Positions 17,953 to 25,160 of a stretch of DNA of 64,000 nucleotides are shown here, in pieces. Source of the DNA: Streptomyces sp. NBC_01262 (lineage in GTDB: Bacteria; Actinomycetota; Actinomycetes; Streptomycetales; Streptomycetaceae); NCBI RefSeq assembly GCF_036226365.1, contig NZ_CP108462.1, forward strand, positions 2,708,501-2,772,500, given 5' to 3'. The notes beneath the pieces are model-generated. The model saw only the letters and a list, made by a program, of their open reading frames with translations. It did no database searches and had not been told where the DNA came from. Position numbers and translations under genes: made by a program. Every line of letters begins with the position of its first letter. Positions within the stretch are counted from its first letter, which is position 1.

Positions 17953-18644
17953 CGCTCTGCTCCTGCTTCCGCTCCCAGGTAGCCGCAGGCGGCCGCGCGG
18001 CGCAGCGCCTCTTCCTTCGCACCGGGCGCGTCCAGCGGTCCGTCGACCAGTCCGGCGAAGCCGATGGCGACGCGGGCACCGCCGATGGGCACCAGCCCGA
18101 CCTGGTGTTCCTCTCCGATGCCGAAGCGGACGGAGGAGCCGGCCGGGACATTGAGCCGCATGCCGTAGGCAGCGGCGCGATCGAAGTCCAGCCGGGGGTT
18201 GGCCTCGAAGAAGTGGAAGTGCGAGGTGACACTGACCGGCACCGACGCGGTGTTCCGCACCGTCACCAGCACGGCTGAGGCGGGCTCGGCGCAGGCCGGG
18301 CCCGGCAGCACCGCGCCCGGGGCCGCCTCCCCCAGGGAACCGCCGCCGATCGGGTCGGAGATCACGGCGAGCCGGGAGCCGTCGTCGAAGACCGCCTCGA
18401 CCATCACCTCGGTGACGATGTCGGCGACGCCGGGCAGTACGTCGTCCGGGCCGAGCACGCCGCGGCCCGCCTCGATCGCCTCTGCGAGGCGGGCTCCGTC
18501 CCGCGCCGCCTCGCAGACCGTGTCCGCGATGAGCGCGGTGGCCTCCGGCACGTTGAGCCGCAGGCCTCTGGCCCGCCGCGCCCGGGCCAGCTCCGCCGCG
18601 CCGAACAGCAGCAGGCGGTCGCGTTCCGTCGGGGTCAACCGCAT
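17949..18644 (-). CDS. ureAB: Fused urease gamma-beta subunit
   Basis: This 231-residue protein joins a gamma (UreA) domain at about residues 1-100 ('MRLTPTERDRLLLFGAAELARAR...LNVPEATALI' in pieces, then 'DVLPGVADIV') to a beta (UreB) domain at about 105-225 ('VRNTASVPVSVTSHFHFFEANPRLDFDR' in pieces, 'GMRLNVPAG', 'FGIGEEHQVGLV'). Fused gamma-beta subunits occur in some actinobacteria and in Helicobacter. The ATG follows GGGAGG. Its stop overlaps ureC (ATGA). Transcription probably starts from TTCACT-N17-TAGAGT, whose -10 lies in the first TTAGA-N7-TCTAA operator. Confidence 0.93.
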   Translation of the reverse strand: MRLTPTERDRLLLFGAAELARARRARGLRLNVPEATALIADTVCEAARDGARLAEAIEAGRGVLGPDDVLPGVADIVTEVMVEAVFDDGSRLAVISDPIGGGSLGEAAPGAVLPGPACAEPASAVLVTVRNTASVPVSVTSHFHFFEANPRLDFDRAAAYGMRLNVPAGSSVRFGIGEEHQVGLVPIGGARVAIGFAGLVDGPLDAPGAKEEALRRAAACGYLGAEAGAER

Positions 18645-18671
18645 GTCGCCGCACCTCCCGTGATCAAAGTC

Positions 18672-18688
18672 TTAGAACGCCACTCTAA
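18672..18688. promoter_or_regulatory. Operator 1, TTAGA-N7-TCTAA, over the ureAB -10
   Basis: TTAGAACGCCACTCTAA is a 5-7-5 inverted repeat. On the minus strand it contains TAGAGT (18687-18682), which pairs with TTCACT (18710-18705) across a 17-bp spacer as the likely ureAB promoter. A repressor bound here would block polymerase. Confidence 0.6.
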
Positions 18689-18710
18689 ATCAAGATTTCC
18701 GAAAAGTGAA

Positions 18711-18730
18711 GTCTTGACCTTGACCAAGAC
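18711..18730. promoter_or_regulatory. Inverted repeat GTCTTG-N8-CAAGAC between the two operators
   Basis: GTCTTG and CAAGAC are perfect complements with 8 bp between them, midway in the ureAB/permease intergenic region. It could be a second regulator's site; it also contains two TTGACC strings that look like -35 elements. Confidence 0.35.
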
Positions 18731-18740
18731 GTGGGAGACA

Positions 18741-18770
18741 GTGAACGGGCTTAGAACAGTGCTCTAAACT
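18741..18770 (+). promoter_or_regulatory. Operator 2, TTAGA-N7-TCTAA (18751-18767), in the permease promoter
   Basis: TTAGAACAGTGCTCTAA repeats the architecture of operator 1, 79 bp away. GTGAAC (18741-18746) and TAAACT (18765-18770), 18 bp apart, form the likely promoter of the NCS1 permease, with the operator filling its spacer and -10. Both divergent units thus carry the same site. Confidence 0.6.
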
Positions 18771-18789
18771 TTCTCCAGGGAGCTCGCCC

Positions 18790-20226
18790 ATGCAGATCGA
18801 ACAGCGGGGAGTGGACACCGTCCCCGACGAGGAGCGGACCAGCGGCCCCCGGGACCTCGTCAGCATCCTGCTCGGCTCGAACCTCGCCCTCGGCGTGATC
18901 GTTTTCGGCTGGCTGCCGGTCTCCTTCGGCCTCGGCTGGTGGGCGTCGTTCAGTTCACTGGTGGCCGGCACCCTGGTCGGCACCCTGCTGGTCGCCCCGC
19001 TCGCCCTGGTCTCACTACGCACCGCCACCAACCTCTCCACCAGCAGCGGCGCCCACTTCGGCGTGCGGGGACGACTCCTCGGCTCGGTCATCGGCCTGCT
19101 GCTCTCGCTCGGCTACACCGCCCTGACCCTCTGGGTGGGCGGCGACGCCGTCGTCGGCAGTCTCAACCGGCTCATCGGCCTGCCCACCGGTGGCGTCACC
19201 TACGCCATCGTCTACGCGCTGCTCGCCGCCTGCACGGCGACCTCCGCCGTCTTCGGCTACCGCATGCTGCTGCGACTGAGCCGTGCCCTCGCCGTCGGGC
19301 TCACCCTGCTGCTGGCCGTCGGCTTCATCCCGTACGCCGGCATGTTCACCACCGCCGCCCCGGCGGGCTCGGAGTACCTGCTCGGCGGCTTCTGGCCGAC
19401 CTGGCTGCTCGCCGCCGTCAGCGCCGGGCTCAGCGGGCCCATCGCCTTCATCACCCTGCTCGGTGACTACACCCGCTACATCTCCCCGCGCCGCGTCTCC
19501 CGGCCCCGGGTCTTCTGGGCGGCCTGTCTCGGCCTTGTCATCGGTCTGCTCGTCCCACAGCTCTTCGGCACCTTCACCGCCCTCGCGGTGGGTGCGGGCA
19601 CCGAGTACGCCGGGCCGCTGGTCGCCGCCGCGCCGGGCTGGTATCTGCTCTTCCTGCTGGTCAACGCCTCAGCGGGCTCGGTCGGCAACGCCGGGCTGAT
19701 GCTCTACAGCATGGGCCTGGACCTCGACGCGATCCTGCCGCGGGCCACCCGCACCCAGGCCACGTATGCCGTGGCCGGGGTCTCCACACTGCTGGTCTAC
19801 CTCGGGCACTTCGCGTGGGCCGCGCAGGACGCGATGACGTCGTTCGTGCTGGTGCTCACGGCGGTGGGCACACCGTGGGCGGTCATCACCCTGCTGGGCT
19901 TCCGGCGCTGCGGGGGCGTCTACGACGCGGAGTCCCTGCAGGTCTACAACCGCGGGACGGTGGGCGGGATCTACTGGTACCGGAGCGGGTGGAACGTCCA
20001 GGCCACGGTCGCCTGGGCGGTGGGTTCCGCGGTGGGGCTGGCGGCGGTGGACACGCCGCTCTACAGCGGAGCGCTGCTGCGCCTCACCGGCGGCATCGAC
20101 CTGAGCTTTCTGATATCCGGGGCGATCGCGGCTGCCGCGTACGTCGCTCTGAGCGCGCGGCGGCCGCACCCCGTCCCGGCCACGGCCGCCCCGGTCCCGG
20201 CGCCGGTGGCCGCGGGCGGGGTGTGA
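18790..20226 (+). CDS. NCS1 family nucleobase/cytosine-type permease
   Basis: This 478-residue membrane protein has about 12 predicted hydrophobic segments and belongs to the cytosine/purine/hydantoin permease (NCS1) family. 'LGSNLALGVIVFGWLPVSFGLGWW' opens helix 1, 'GDYTRYISPRR' follows helix 6, and 'NRGTVGGIYWYRSGWN' is the characteristic late loop. AGGGAG precedes the ATG. It is divergent from the urease/agmatine deiminase operon and shares its operator type, so the cargo is probably a nitrogen source such as a purine, hydantoin or ureide whose breakdown gives urea. The substrate is inferred. Confidence 0.9.
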   Translation: MQIEQRGVDTVPDEERTSGPRDLVSILLGSNLALGVIVFGWLPVSFGLGWWASFSSLVAGTLVGTLLVAPLALVSLRTATNLSTSSGAHFGVRGRLLGSVIGLLLSLGYTALTLWVGGDAVVGSLNRLIGLPTGGVTYAIVYALLAACTATSAVFGYRMLLRLSRALAVGLTLLLAVGFIPYAGMFTTAAPAGSEYLLGGFWPTWLLAAVSAGLSGPIAFITLLGDYTRYISPRRVSRPRVFWAACLGLVIGLLVPQLFGTFTALAVGAGTEYAGPLVAAAPGWYLLFLLVNASAGSVGNAGLMLYSMGLDLDAILPRATRTQATYAVAGVSTLLVYLGHFAWAAQDAMTSFVLVLTAVGTPWAVITLLGFRRCGGVYDAESLQVYNRGTVGGIYWYRSGWNVQATVAWAVGSAVGLAAVDTPLYSGALLRLTGGIDLSFLISGAIAAAAYVALSARRPHPVPATAAPVPAPVAAGGV

Positions 20227-20241
20227 ACCACCACCCCGCCC
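20214..20241. terminator. Bidirectional terminator between permease and ilvE
   Basis: GGGCGGGGTG (20214-20223) and CACCCCGCCC (20232-20241) form a 10-bp stem with an 8-nt loop that includes the permease stop codon. It lies between two convergent genes and can serve both. Confidence 0.75.
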
Positions 20242-20250
20242 TTGCGGCGG

Positions 20251-21339
20251 TCAGCCGAGGTCGTGCATCCAGCCGTGGGTGTCGGCGGCGCGGCCGGTCT
20301 GGATGGCCAGAAGCGCTTCGCGCAGGCGGAGGGTGACCTCGCCGGGCCGGCCGTCGCTCTGGGTCCATTCGGCGGAGGAGCGCTTGACGGTGCCGACGGG
20401 GGTGACGACGGCGGCGGTGCCGCAGGCGAAGACCTCGGTGAGGGTGCCGTTGGCGGTGTCGGTCTGCCACTGGTCGATGGAGACGCGGGCCTCCTCGGAC
20501 TCGTAGCCGAGGTCGCGGGCGACCTTCAGGAGGGAGTCGCGGGTGACGCCGGCCAGGAGGGAGCCGGTGAGGGTGGGGGTGACGATGCGGTCGCCGTAGA
20601 CGAAGTACAGGTTCATCCCGCCGAGCTCCTCGACCCACTTGTGCTCGACGGCGTCGAGGTAGGCCACCTGGTCGCAGCCCTTGGCGGCGGCCTCGGCCTG
20701 GGCGAGCAGCGAGGCGGCGTAGTTGCCGCCGGTCTTGGCGTCGCCCATGCCGCCGGGGACGGCGCGGACGCGGTCCTCGGAGAGCCAGATGGAGACGGGC
20801 TTGACCCCGCCGGGGAAGTAGGCGCCGGCCGGGGAGGCGATGACGATGAAGAGGTACTCGTTGGCGGGCTTGACGCCCAGACCGACCTCGGCCGCGAACA
20901 TGAAGGGCCGCAGATAGAGCGACTGCTCACCGCCATGGGCCGGGACCCATGCCTTGTCCTGGGTGACCAGGGCGTCGACGGCGGCGATGAAGGTCTCGAC
21001 AGGCAGCTCGGGCATGGCGAGCCGCCTGGCCGAGGACTGGAAGCGCTTGGCGTTGGCCTCCGGCCGGAAGGTGGCGACGCTGCCGTCGGGGCGGCGGTAG
21101 GCCTTGAGGCCCTCGAAGATCGTCTGGGCGTAGTGGAGGGTCATGTTCGCCGGGTCGATGGACAGCGGCGCGTACGGGACGAGCTGGGCGTCGTGCCAGC
21201 CGCGGCCCTCGGTCCAGCGGATCGTCACCATGTGGTCGGTGAAGTGCCGGCCGAAACCGGGGTTGGCGAGAATCGCCTCGCGCTCCGCGTCGGACAGCGG
21301 GTGCGAGGAGGGCTTCAGCTCGATCGTGGGCGTCGTCAT
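20251..21339 (-). CDS. ilvE: Branched-chain amino acid aminotransferase
   Basis: This 362-residue fold-type IV PLP enzyme carries out the last reversible step of Ile, Leu and Val synthesis. Visible are '[15 protein letters not shown]', the PLP-binding lysine in '[14 protein letters not shown]', '[16 protein letters not shown]' and '[15 protein letters not shown]'. Its length and the long N-terminal region match actinobacterial IlvE. AAAGGATC precedes the ATG. It is transcribed toward the permease and lies downstream of leuB but is separated from it by a strong terminator, so it has its own promoter region. Confidence 0.96.
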   Translation of the reverse strand: MTTPTIELKPSSHPLSDAEREAILANPGFGRHFTDHMVTIRWTEGRGWHDAQLVPYAPLSIDPANMTLHYAQTIFEGLKAYRRPDGSVATFRPEANAKRFQSSARRLAMPELPVETFIAAVDALVTQDKAWVPAHGGEQSLYLRPFMFAAEVGLGVKPANEYLFIVIASPAGAYFPGGVKPVSIWLSEDRVRAVPGGMGDAKTGGNYAASLLAQAEAAAKGCDQVAYLDAVEHKWVEELGGMNLYFVYGDRIVTPTLTGSLLAGVTRDSLLKVARDLGYESEEARVSIDQWQTDTANGTLTEVFACGTAAVVTPVGTVKRSSAEWTQSDGRPGEVTLRLREALLAIQTGRAADTHGWMHDLG

Positions 21340-21401
21340 GTGTCGTGATCCTTTGGCGTCAAGGTCGGAGCGGACCGCACCCGCCGTCCTCCTGCTTACT
21401 C

Positions 21402-21415
21402 CTAGGACGTCCGAG
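21402..21415 (-). promoter_or_regulatory. Imperfect palindrome CTAGGACGTCCGAG upstream of ilvE
   Basis: On the ilvE strand this reads CTCGGACGTCCTAG, a near-perfect 7+7 inverted repeat 63 bp before the start codon. A closely similar ACTCGGAC-x-TCCTA occurs at 24611-24624. Candidate operator; the regulator is unknown. Confidence 0.35.
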
Positions 21416-21430
21416 TTTCCCCTCGCACAG

Positions 21431-21465
21431 CGGCCCCACCGCCGATTATCGCAGCGGTGGGGCCG
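21431..21465 (-). terminator. Terminator after leuB
   Basis: CGGCCCCACCGC (21431-21442) and GCGGTGGGGCCG (21454-21465) form a perfect 12-bp stem with an 11-nt loop, 66 nt beyond the leuB stop. It separates leuB from ilvE. Confidence 0.85.
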
Positions 21466-21530
21466 TGGACATACACGTGCGGCCCGAGAGGTCTGTCAGT
21501 CGCCGGGCCGGCTGGCGTCCGGTCCGGCGG

Positions 21531-22568
21531 TCAGCCGGATACTCGGGCGGTGAGCGCGTCGCCGATCTCGGAGGTCGAGCGGGCGGCGGAGCGCGACGCC
21601 AGGTCCTCGGCGACCGCCGCGTCGATCCTGGCGGCCTCGTCCGGGAAGCCGAGGTGCTGGAGCAGCAGGCCGACCGACAGGATGGTGGCGGTCGGGTCGG
21701 CCTTGCCCTGGCCCGCGATGTCCGGGGCGGAGCCGTGGACCGGCTCGAACATCGAGGGGAAGTCGCCGCTGGGGTTGATGTTGCCGCTCGCGGCGACGCC
21801 GATGCCACCGGAGACGGCGGCGGCGAGGTCGGTGATGATGTCGCCGAAGAGGTTGTCGGTGACGATCACGTCGAAGCGCTCGGGCTGCGTGACGAGGAAG
21901 ATCGTCGCCGCGTCCACGTGCAGGTAGTCGGTGGTGACCTCGGGGAATTCCTCGCCGACCTTGTTGAAGATGTTGGTCCACAGGTGACCGGCGTACACCA
22001 GCACGTTGTTCTTGTGGACCAGGGTCAGCTTCTTGCGCGGGCGGGCCTGGGCGCGGGCGTAGGCGTCCCGGACCACGCGCTCGATGCCGAAGGCGGTGTT
22101 GAGGCTGACCTCGGTGGCCACCTCGTGCGGGGTGCCGGTGCGGATGGAGCCGCCATTGCCGGTGTACGGGCCCTCGGTGCCCTCGCGGACCACGACGAAG
22201 TCGATCTCGGGCGAGCCGGCCAGCGGGGTCGCGACACCCGGCAGCAGCTTGCTCGGCCGCAGGTTGACGTGGTGGTCGAAGGCGAACCGCAGCTTGAGCA
22301 GGAAGCCGCGCTCCAGGACGCCGGACGGCACCGAGGGGTCGCCGATCGCGCCCAGCAGGATCGCGTCGTGCGCCTTCAGCGCGGTGAGGTCCGCGTCGGT
22401 GAGGGTCTCACCGGTGGCGTGGTAGCGCTTGGCGCCGAAATCGAACTCCTGGGTCTCCAGCTTGACGTCCTGCGGGAGGACGGCGGAGAGCACCTTGAGG
22501 CCCTCGGCCACGACCTCCTGGCCGATACCGTCACCGGGGATCACTGCGAGACTGAGGCTTCGAGACAT
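21531..22568 (-). CDS. leuB: 3-Isopropylmalate dehydrogenase
   Basis: This 345-residue NAD-dependent beta-decarboxylating dehydrogenase carries out the third step of leucine synthesis. Signature stretches are '[14 protein letters not shown]', '[16 protein letters not shown]', '[13 protein letters not shown]', '[11 protein letters not shown]', the metal-binding '[16 protein letters not shown]' and '[18 protein letters not shown]'. The frame is open further upstream, but ATG 22568 is the natural start. TAGGGT ends exactly 7 nt before it, so the transcript may be leaderless; AGGG in the same place could also serve as a weak ribosome-binding site. Confidence 0.96.
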   Translation of the reverse strand: MSRSLSLAVIPGDGIGQEVVAEGLKVLSAVLPQDVKLETQEFDFGAKRYHATGETLTDADLTALKAHDAILLGAIGDPSVPSGVLERGFLLKLRFAFDHHVNLRPSKLLPGVATPLAGSPEIDFVVVREGTEGPYTGNGGSIRTGTPHEVATEVSLNTAFGIERVVRDAYARAQARPRKKLTLVHKNNVLVYAGHLWTNIFNKVGEEFPEVTTDYLHVDAATIFLVTQPERFDVIVTDNLFGDIITDLAAAVSGGIGVAASGNINPSGDFPSMFEPVHGSAPDIAGQGKADPTATILSVGLLLQHLGFPDEAARIDAAVAEDLASRSAARSTSEIGDALTARVSG

Positions 22569-22600
22569 GCTTGGCACCCTACTCGCCCGTCCCATTGCAT

Positions 22601-22613
22601 GACACTTGGTGTC
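22601..22613. promoter_or_regulatory. Inverted repeat GACAC-TTG-GTGTC upstream of leuB
   Basis: This perfect 5-3-5 inverted repeat lies 33 bp upstream of the leuB ATG, just beyond the expected -35 region of the TAGGGT promoter. Possible operator; no regulator can be named. Confidence 0.3.
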
Positions 22614-22699
22614 CGCATGACGGACGCTTGAAGGTCCGGTCAGGTGCCGTTCATCCCGATGCCCTTGCCCTGTTGAAACGCGATGGAATCGTGGCAACC

Positions 22700-24304
22700 A
22701 TGGACACACCACGCATGGGGATCGACGACCGGCTCGCCGAGGGCATGAGCATGGCCGAGCAGCACGAATACCTGCGGGCGAAGCTTTCCCGACGCAGAGT
22801 GATCCGGGGCGGCGCCGCGGCGGCGGGGGTTGCCGCCGGGGCCGGGCTCCTGGGCTCCTCCGCCTACACCGCCTACGCGGACACCACCACGGCCGCACAG
22901 GCCTCCGGGCACCTGCGCAAGCCCGCCACCGGCGAGGTGGACGGCAAGCACGTGGCCCCCTTCGGCCGGCACCTCGCCTTCGGCGCCGACCCGAAGACCC
23001 AGTTCCGGATCTCCTGGCAGGTGCCGCTGGCGGTGAAGAAGCCGTTCGTGCGTGTCGGCCTCAAGCCGTGGGACCTGGGCAAGAAGATCGAGGCCGAGGT
23101 GCGCCCGCTGCACACGGCCGCGCTCACCTCCGCGCTCCCCGCGGTCGACCAGTACTACCTGCACGCCGCGCTCGACGGGCTGCGCCCGGGCACCACCTAC
23201 TACTACGGCGCCGGCCACGAGGGCTTCGACCCGGCCACCGCCAGCGCCTTCGCCACGATCGGCACGTTCACCACCGCGCCCGCCCACCAGGAGCGCTTCG
23301 TCTTCACCGCCTTCGGCGACCAGGGCGTCAGCTACCACGCGCTGGGCAACGACAGCGTGATCCTCGCGCAGAACCCTTCCTTCCACCTGCACGCCGGCGA
23401 CATCTGCTACGCCGACTCCTCCGGCTCCGGCCAGAGCACCGACGTGTACGACGCCCGCGTCTGGGACCAGTTCCTCGCCCAGACCGAGACGGTCGCCTCG
23501 CGCGTCCCGTGGATGGTCGCGGTCGGCAACCACGACATGGAGGCCTGGTACTCCCCCAACGGCTACGGCGGCCAGGACGCCCGCTGGACCCTGCCGGGCA
23601 ACGGCCCGGACGCGGAGAAGCTCCCGGGCGTCTACTCCTTCACGTACGGCAATGTCGCGGTCGTCGCGCTCGACGCGAACGACGTCTCGTACGAGATCCC
23701 CGCCAACTACGGCATCAGCGGCGGCAAGCAGACCGCGTGGCTGGACAAGAAGCTCGGTGAGCTGCGCAAGAAGTCCGGCATCGACTTCATCGTGGTCTTC
23801 TTCCACCACTGCTCGTACTCGACCACCAACTCGCACGCCTCCGAGGGCGGCGTGCAGGAGACATGGGTGCCGCTGTTCGAGAAGCACGGCGTGGACCTGG
23901 TGATCAACGGCCACAACCACGTGTACGAGCGTACGGACGCGATCAAGGCCGGCGCGGTGTCCAAGCAGGCGCCGATCGGCACCACCGTGAACTCCGAGCG
24001 CGACGGCATCGTCTACGTCACGGCGGGGGCCGCGGGCCGCAGCCTCTACAGCTTCCCGGTGCCCGACAGCTACGAGGGGCATGTCGCCGACCTCGACAGC
24101 GTCGACACCTACCACTGGACCAAGGGCGGCGTGAAGGCCACCGAGACGGTGGAGTGGTCGCGCGTGCGCTACACGGGCTACTCGTTCCTCGCGGTCGAGG
24201 TCGAGCCGGCCCCGAAGGGGCACACCGCGAAGCTCACGGTCTCCGCGATCGCCGAGAGCGGCGAGCGGATCGACCACTTCACGGTGGCCCGTAAGGCGAA
24301 GTAA
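22700..24304 (+). CDS. Tat-exported purple acid phosphatase-like metallophosphoesterase
   Basis: This 534-residue protein has a twin-arginine signal ('SRRRVIRGG' followed by an Ala/Gly-rich hydrophobic run, ending near 'AYADT') and an N-terminal fibronectin-like purple acid phosphatase domain (about residues 95-200). It also has a calcineurin-type catalytic domain with all metal motifs: 'FGDQG', 'HAGDICYAD', 'GNHD', 'FFHHCSYS' and 'NGHNHVYER'. It probably scavenges phosphate from organic phosphates outside the cell. I use ATG 22700; GTG 22691 in the same frame is possible and the ribosome-binding site does not decide. Confidence 0.9.
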   Translation: MDTPRMGIDDRLAEGMSMAEQHEYLRAKLSRRRVIRGGAAAAGVAAGAGLLGSSAYTAYADTTTAAQASGHLRKPATGEVDGKHVAPFGRHLAFGADPKTQFRISWQVPLAVKKPFVRVGLKPWDLGKKIEAEVRPLHTAALTSALPAVDQYYLHAALDGLRPGTTYYYGAGHEGFDPATASAFATIGTFTTAPAHQERFVFTAFGDQGVSYHALGNDSVILAQNPSFHLHAGDICYADSSGSGQSTDVYDARVWDQFLAQTETVASRVPWMVAVGNHDMEAWYSPNGYGGQDARWTLPGNGPDAEKLPGVYSFTYGNVAVVALDANDVSYEIPANYGISGGKQTAWLDKKLGELRKKSGIDFIVVFFHHCSYSTTNSHASEGGVQETWVPLFEKHGVDLVINGHNHVYERTDAIKAGAVSKQAPIGTTVNSERDGIVYVTAGAAGRSLYSFPVPDSYEGHVADLDSVDTYHWTKGGVKATETVEWSRVRYTGYSFLAVEVEPAPKGHTAKLTVSAIAESGERIDHFTVARKAK

Positions 24305-24321
24305 GGGGAGACAGGGTGCGG

Positions 24322-24341
24322 GCCGCGCGGTTCAGCGCGGC
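24322..24341. terminator. Hairpin after the metallophosphoesterase
   Basis: GCCGCGC (24322-24328) and GCGCGGC (24335-24341) with a 6-nt loop, 18 nt past the phosphatase stop. It also overlaps the stop of the small minus-strand gene, so it may terminate both. Confidence 0.55.
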
Positions 24342-24427
24342 TCGTGCCCCGTCCGGCCGCCGTTGTCACGGCGGTCAAGGGCGCGCTGGAGGGCTTCGGC
24401 GGCGTTCTTGCGGGCGGTCTCGTCCAT
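24332..24427 (-). CDS. Small hypothetical protein, 31 residues
   Basis: On the minus strand, ATG 24427 is preceded by TTGGAG with 9 nt spacing and opens 31 codons with strong G/C third-position bias, giving a highly charged, Ala/Arg-rich peptide ('MDETARKNAAEALQRALDRR', then 'DNGGRTGHEPR'). It looks like one amphipathic helix with a polar tail. I recognise no family. It ends in the hairpin after the phosphatase gene, and a long untranslated or promoter region lies upstream. Confidence 0.5.
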   Translation of the reverse strand: MDETARKNAAEALQRALDRRDNGGRTGHEPR

Positions 24428-24678
24428 GGTGATCAGCTCCAAGAAGCATCAGGAGTCGGCAGGTCGCCATAGAACGGAGGCGGGGAGCTGCGCACGGCAA
24501 GGGGTTGCCTTGCGACGGGTGGCGCGGCTCTCATCCGCCGGTCGCTGGTGGAGCGAGACGTTCGGCTCCTACAAAGCTAGGACAGGTCCGCGCATCTGTC
24601 TCCACAGTTACTCGGACTTCCTACTATCTGAGACGGCAGCGCCCGCCAAGCACCCCCGGCGGCCCGCCTGACGGCCCC
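24428..24678. other. Gene-free interval with regulatory-looking motifs
   Basis: No convincing gene was found in these 251 bp. The interval is lower in G+C than its surroundings at 24565-24635 and contains CTAGGACAGGTCCG (24573-24586) and ACTCGGACTTCCTA (24611-24624) followed by CTATCTGAG. The second motif matches the palindrome upstream of ilvE at 13 of 14 positions. This is probably the promoter and operator region for the 31-residue gene on the minus strand. Confidence 0.4.
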
Positions 24679-25001
24679 CTAGCGGCCCACCGCCCCGTCG
24701 ATCCGCTCGCGCAGGATGTCCGCGTGACCCGCGTGCCTGGCCGTCTCCTCGATCATGTGGACCAGGATCCAGCGCATGGACGGCGCCGGCGCGGTCCACG
24801 GCCGCGCGGTACGCAGCGATGAGGGCCTCGACCGTGTCGGCCTCGGTGGCGGGGGCGTTGTGGTCCCGCTGGGGGACGTCCGCACCCTCGTAGGCCCAGA
24901 CGAACCAGCTGAGCTCGACCCCGGTCATGTGCTTGACCAGACCGCCGAGACTGGTGCCGGACGGTATCGCGGTCCGTCAGGCCGGCGAGCTTGGCGGCCA
25001 C
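24679..25001 (-). pseudogene. Decayed DinB/DUF664 family protein
   Basis: Pieces of one DUF664/DinB-like (mycothiol-dependent maleylpyruvate isomerase-type) protein appear in three different frames, in the right order. These are 'MAAKLAGLTDR', then '[20 protein letters not shown]' running on to '[12 protein letters not shown]', then '[20 protein letters not shown]' to 'ERIDGAVGR' and a stop. At least two frameshifts are needed, and the segment expected between the second and third pieces is mostly missing. The intact family is about 165-180 residues. It is broken unless the assembled sequence contains errors here. Confidence 0.75.
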
Positions 25002-25050
25002 GCGGTCTCGCCGGAGTGGGATTCACCGGGTCCGTCCGGTAGCCGGTTCC

Positions 25051-25100
25051 GTCCTCAATCGCCGGACGGGCTGAATTCAGCCCGTCCGGCGATTGAGGAC
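25051..25100. repeat. 50-bp perfect palindrome (REP-like, probable terminator)
   Basis: The two 25-bp halves are exact reverse complements, centred on GAATTC: GTCCTCAATCGCCGGACGGG leads in and CCCGTCCGGCGATTGAGGAC leads out. It lies 60 bp past the pruA stop, between pruA and the decayed gene. From memory, the string CCTCAATCGCCGGACGGG recurs in many Streptomyces intergenic regions, which suggests a dispersed repeat used as a transcription terminator. Confidence 0.85.
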
Positions 25101-25160
25101 AAAGCGCAGCCGGCGGGCTGCGCAACCCGGAGAACGTTCCCGGTCACGGCGCCAGGCGGC

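Noticed and set aside
16261-18654. One 797-residue fused urease protein
   Set aside because: The upstream part of this frame is an out-of-frame reading of ureAB. UreC starts at ATG 17952, overlapping the ureAB stop, and ureAB in its own frame is a perfect gamma-beta protein.
25051-25100. Palindrome as a phage or plasmid attachment site
   Set aside because: No integrase, tRNA gene or direct repeat accompanies it; the REP-like repeat or terminator reading is simpler.
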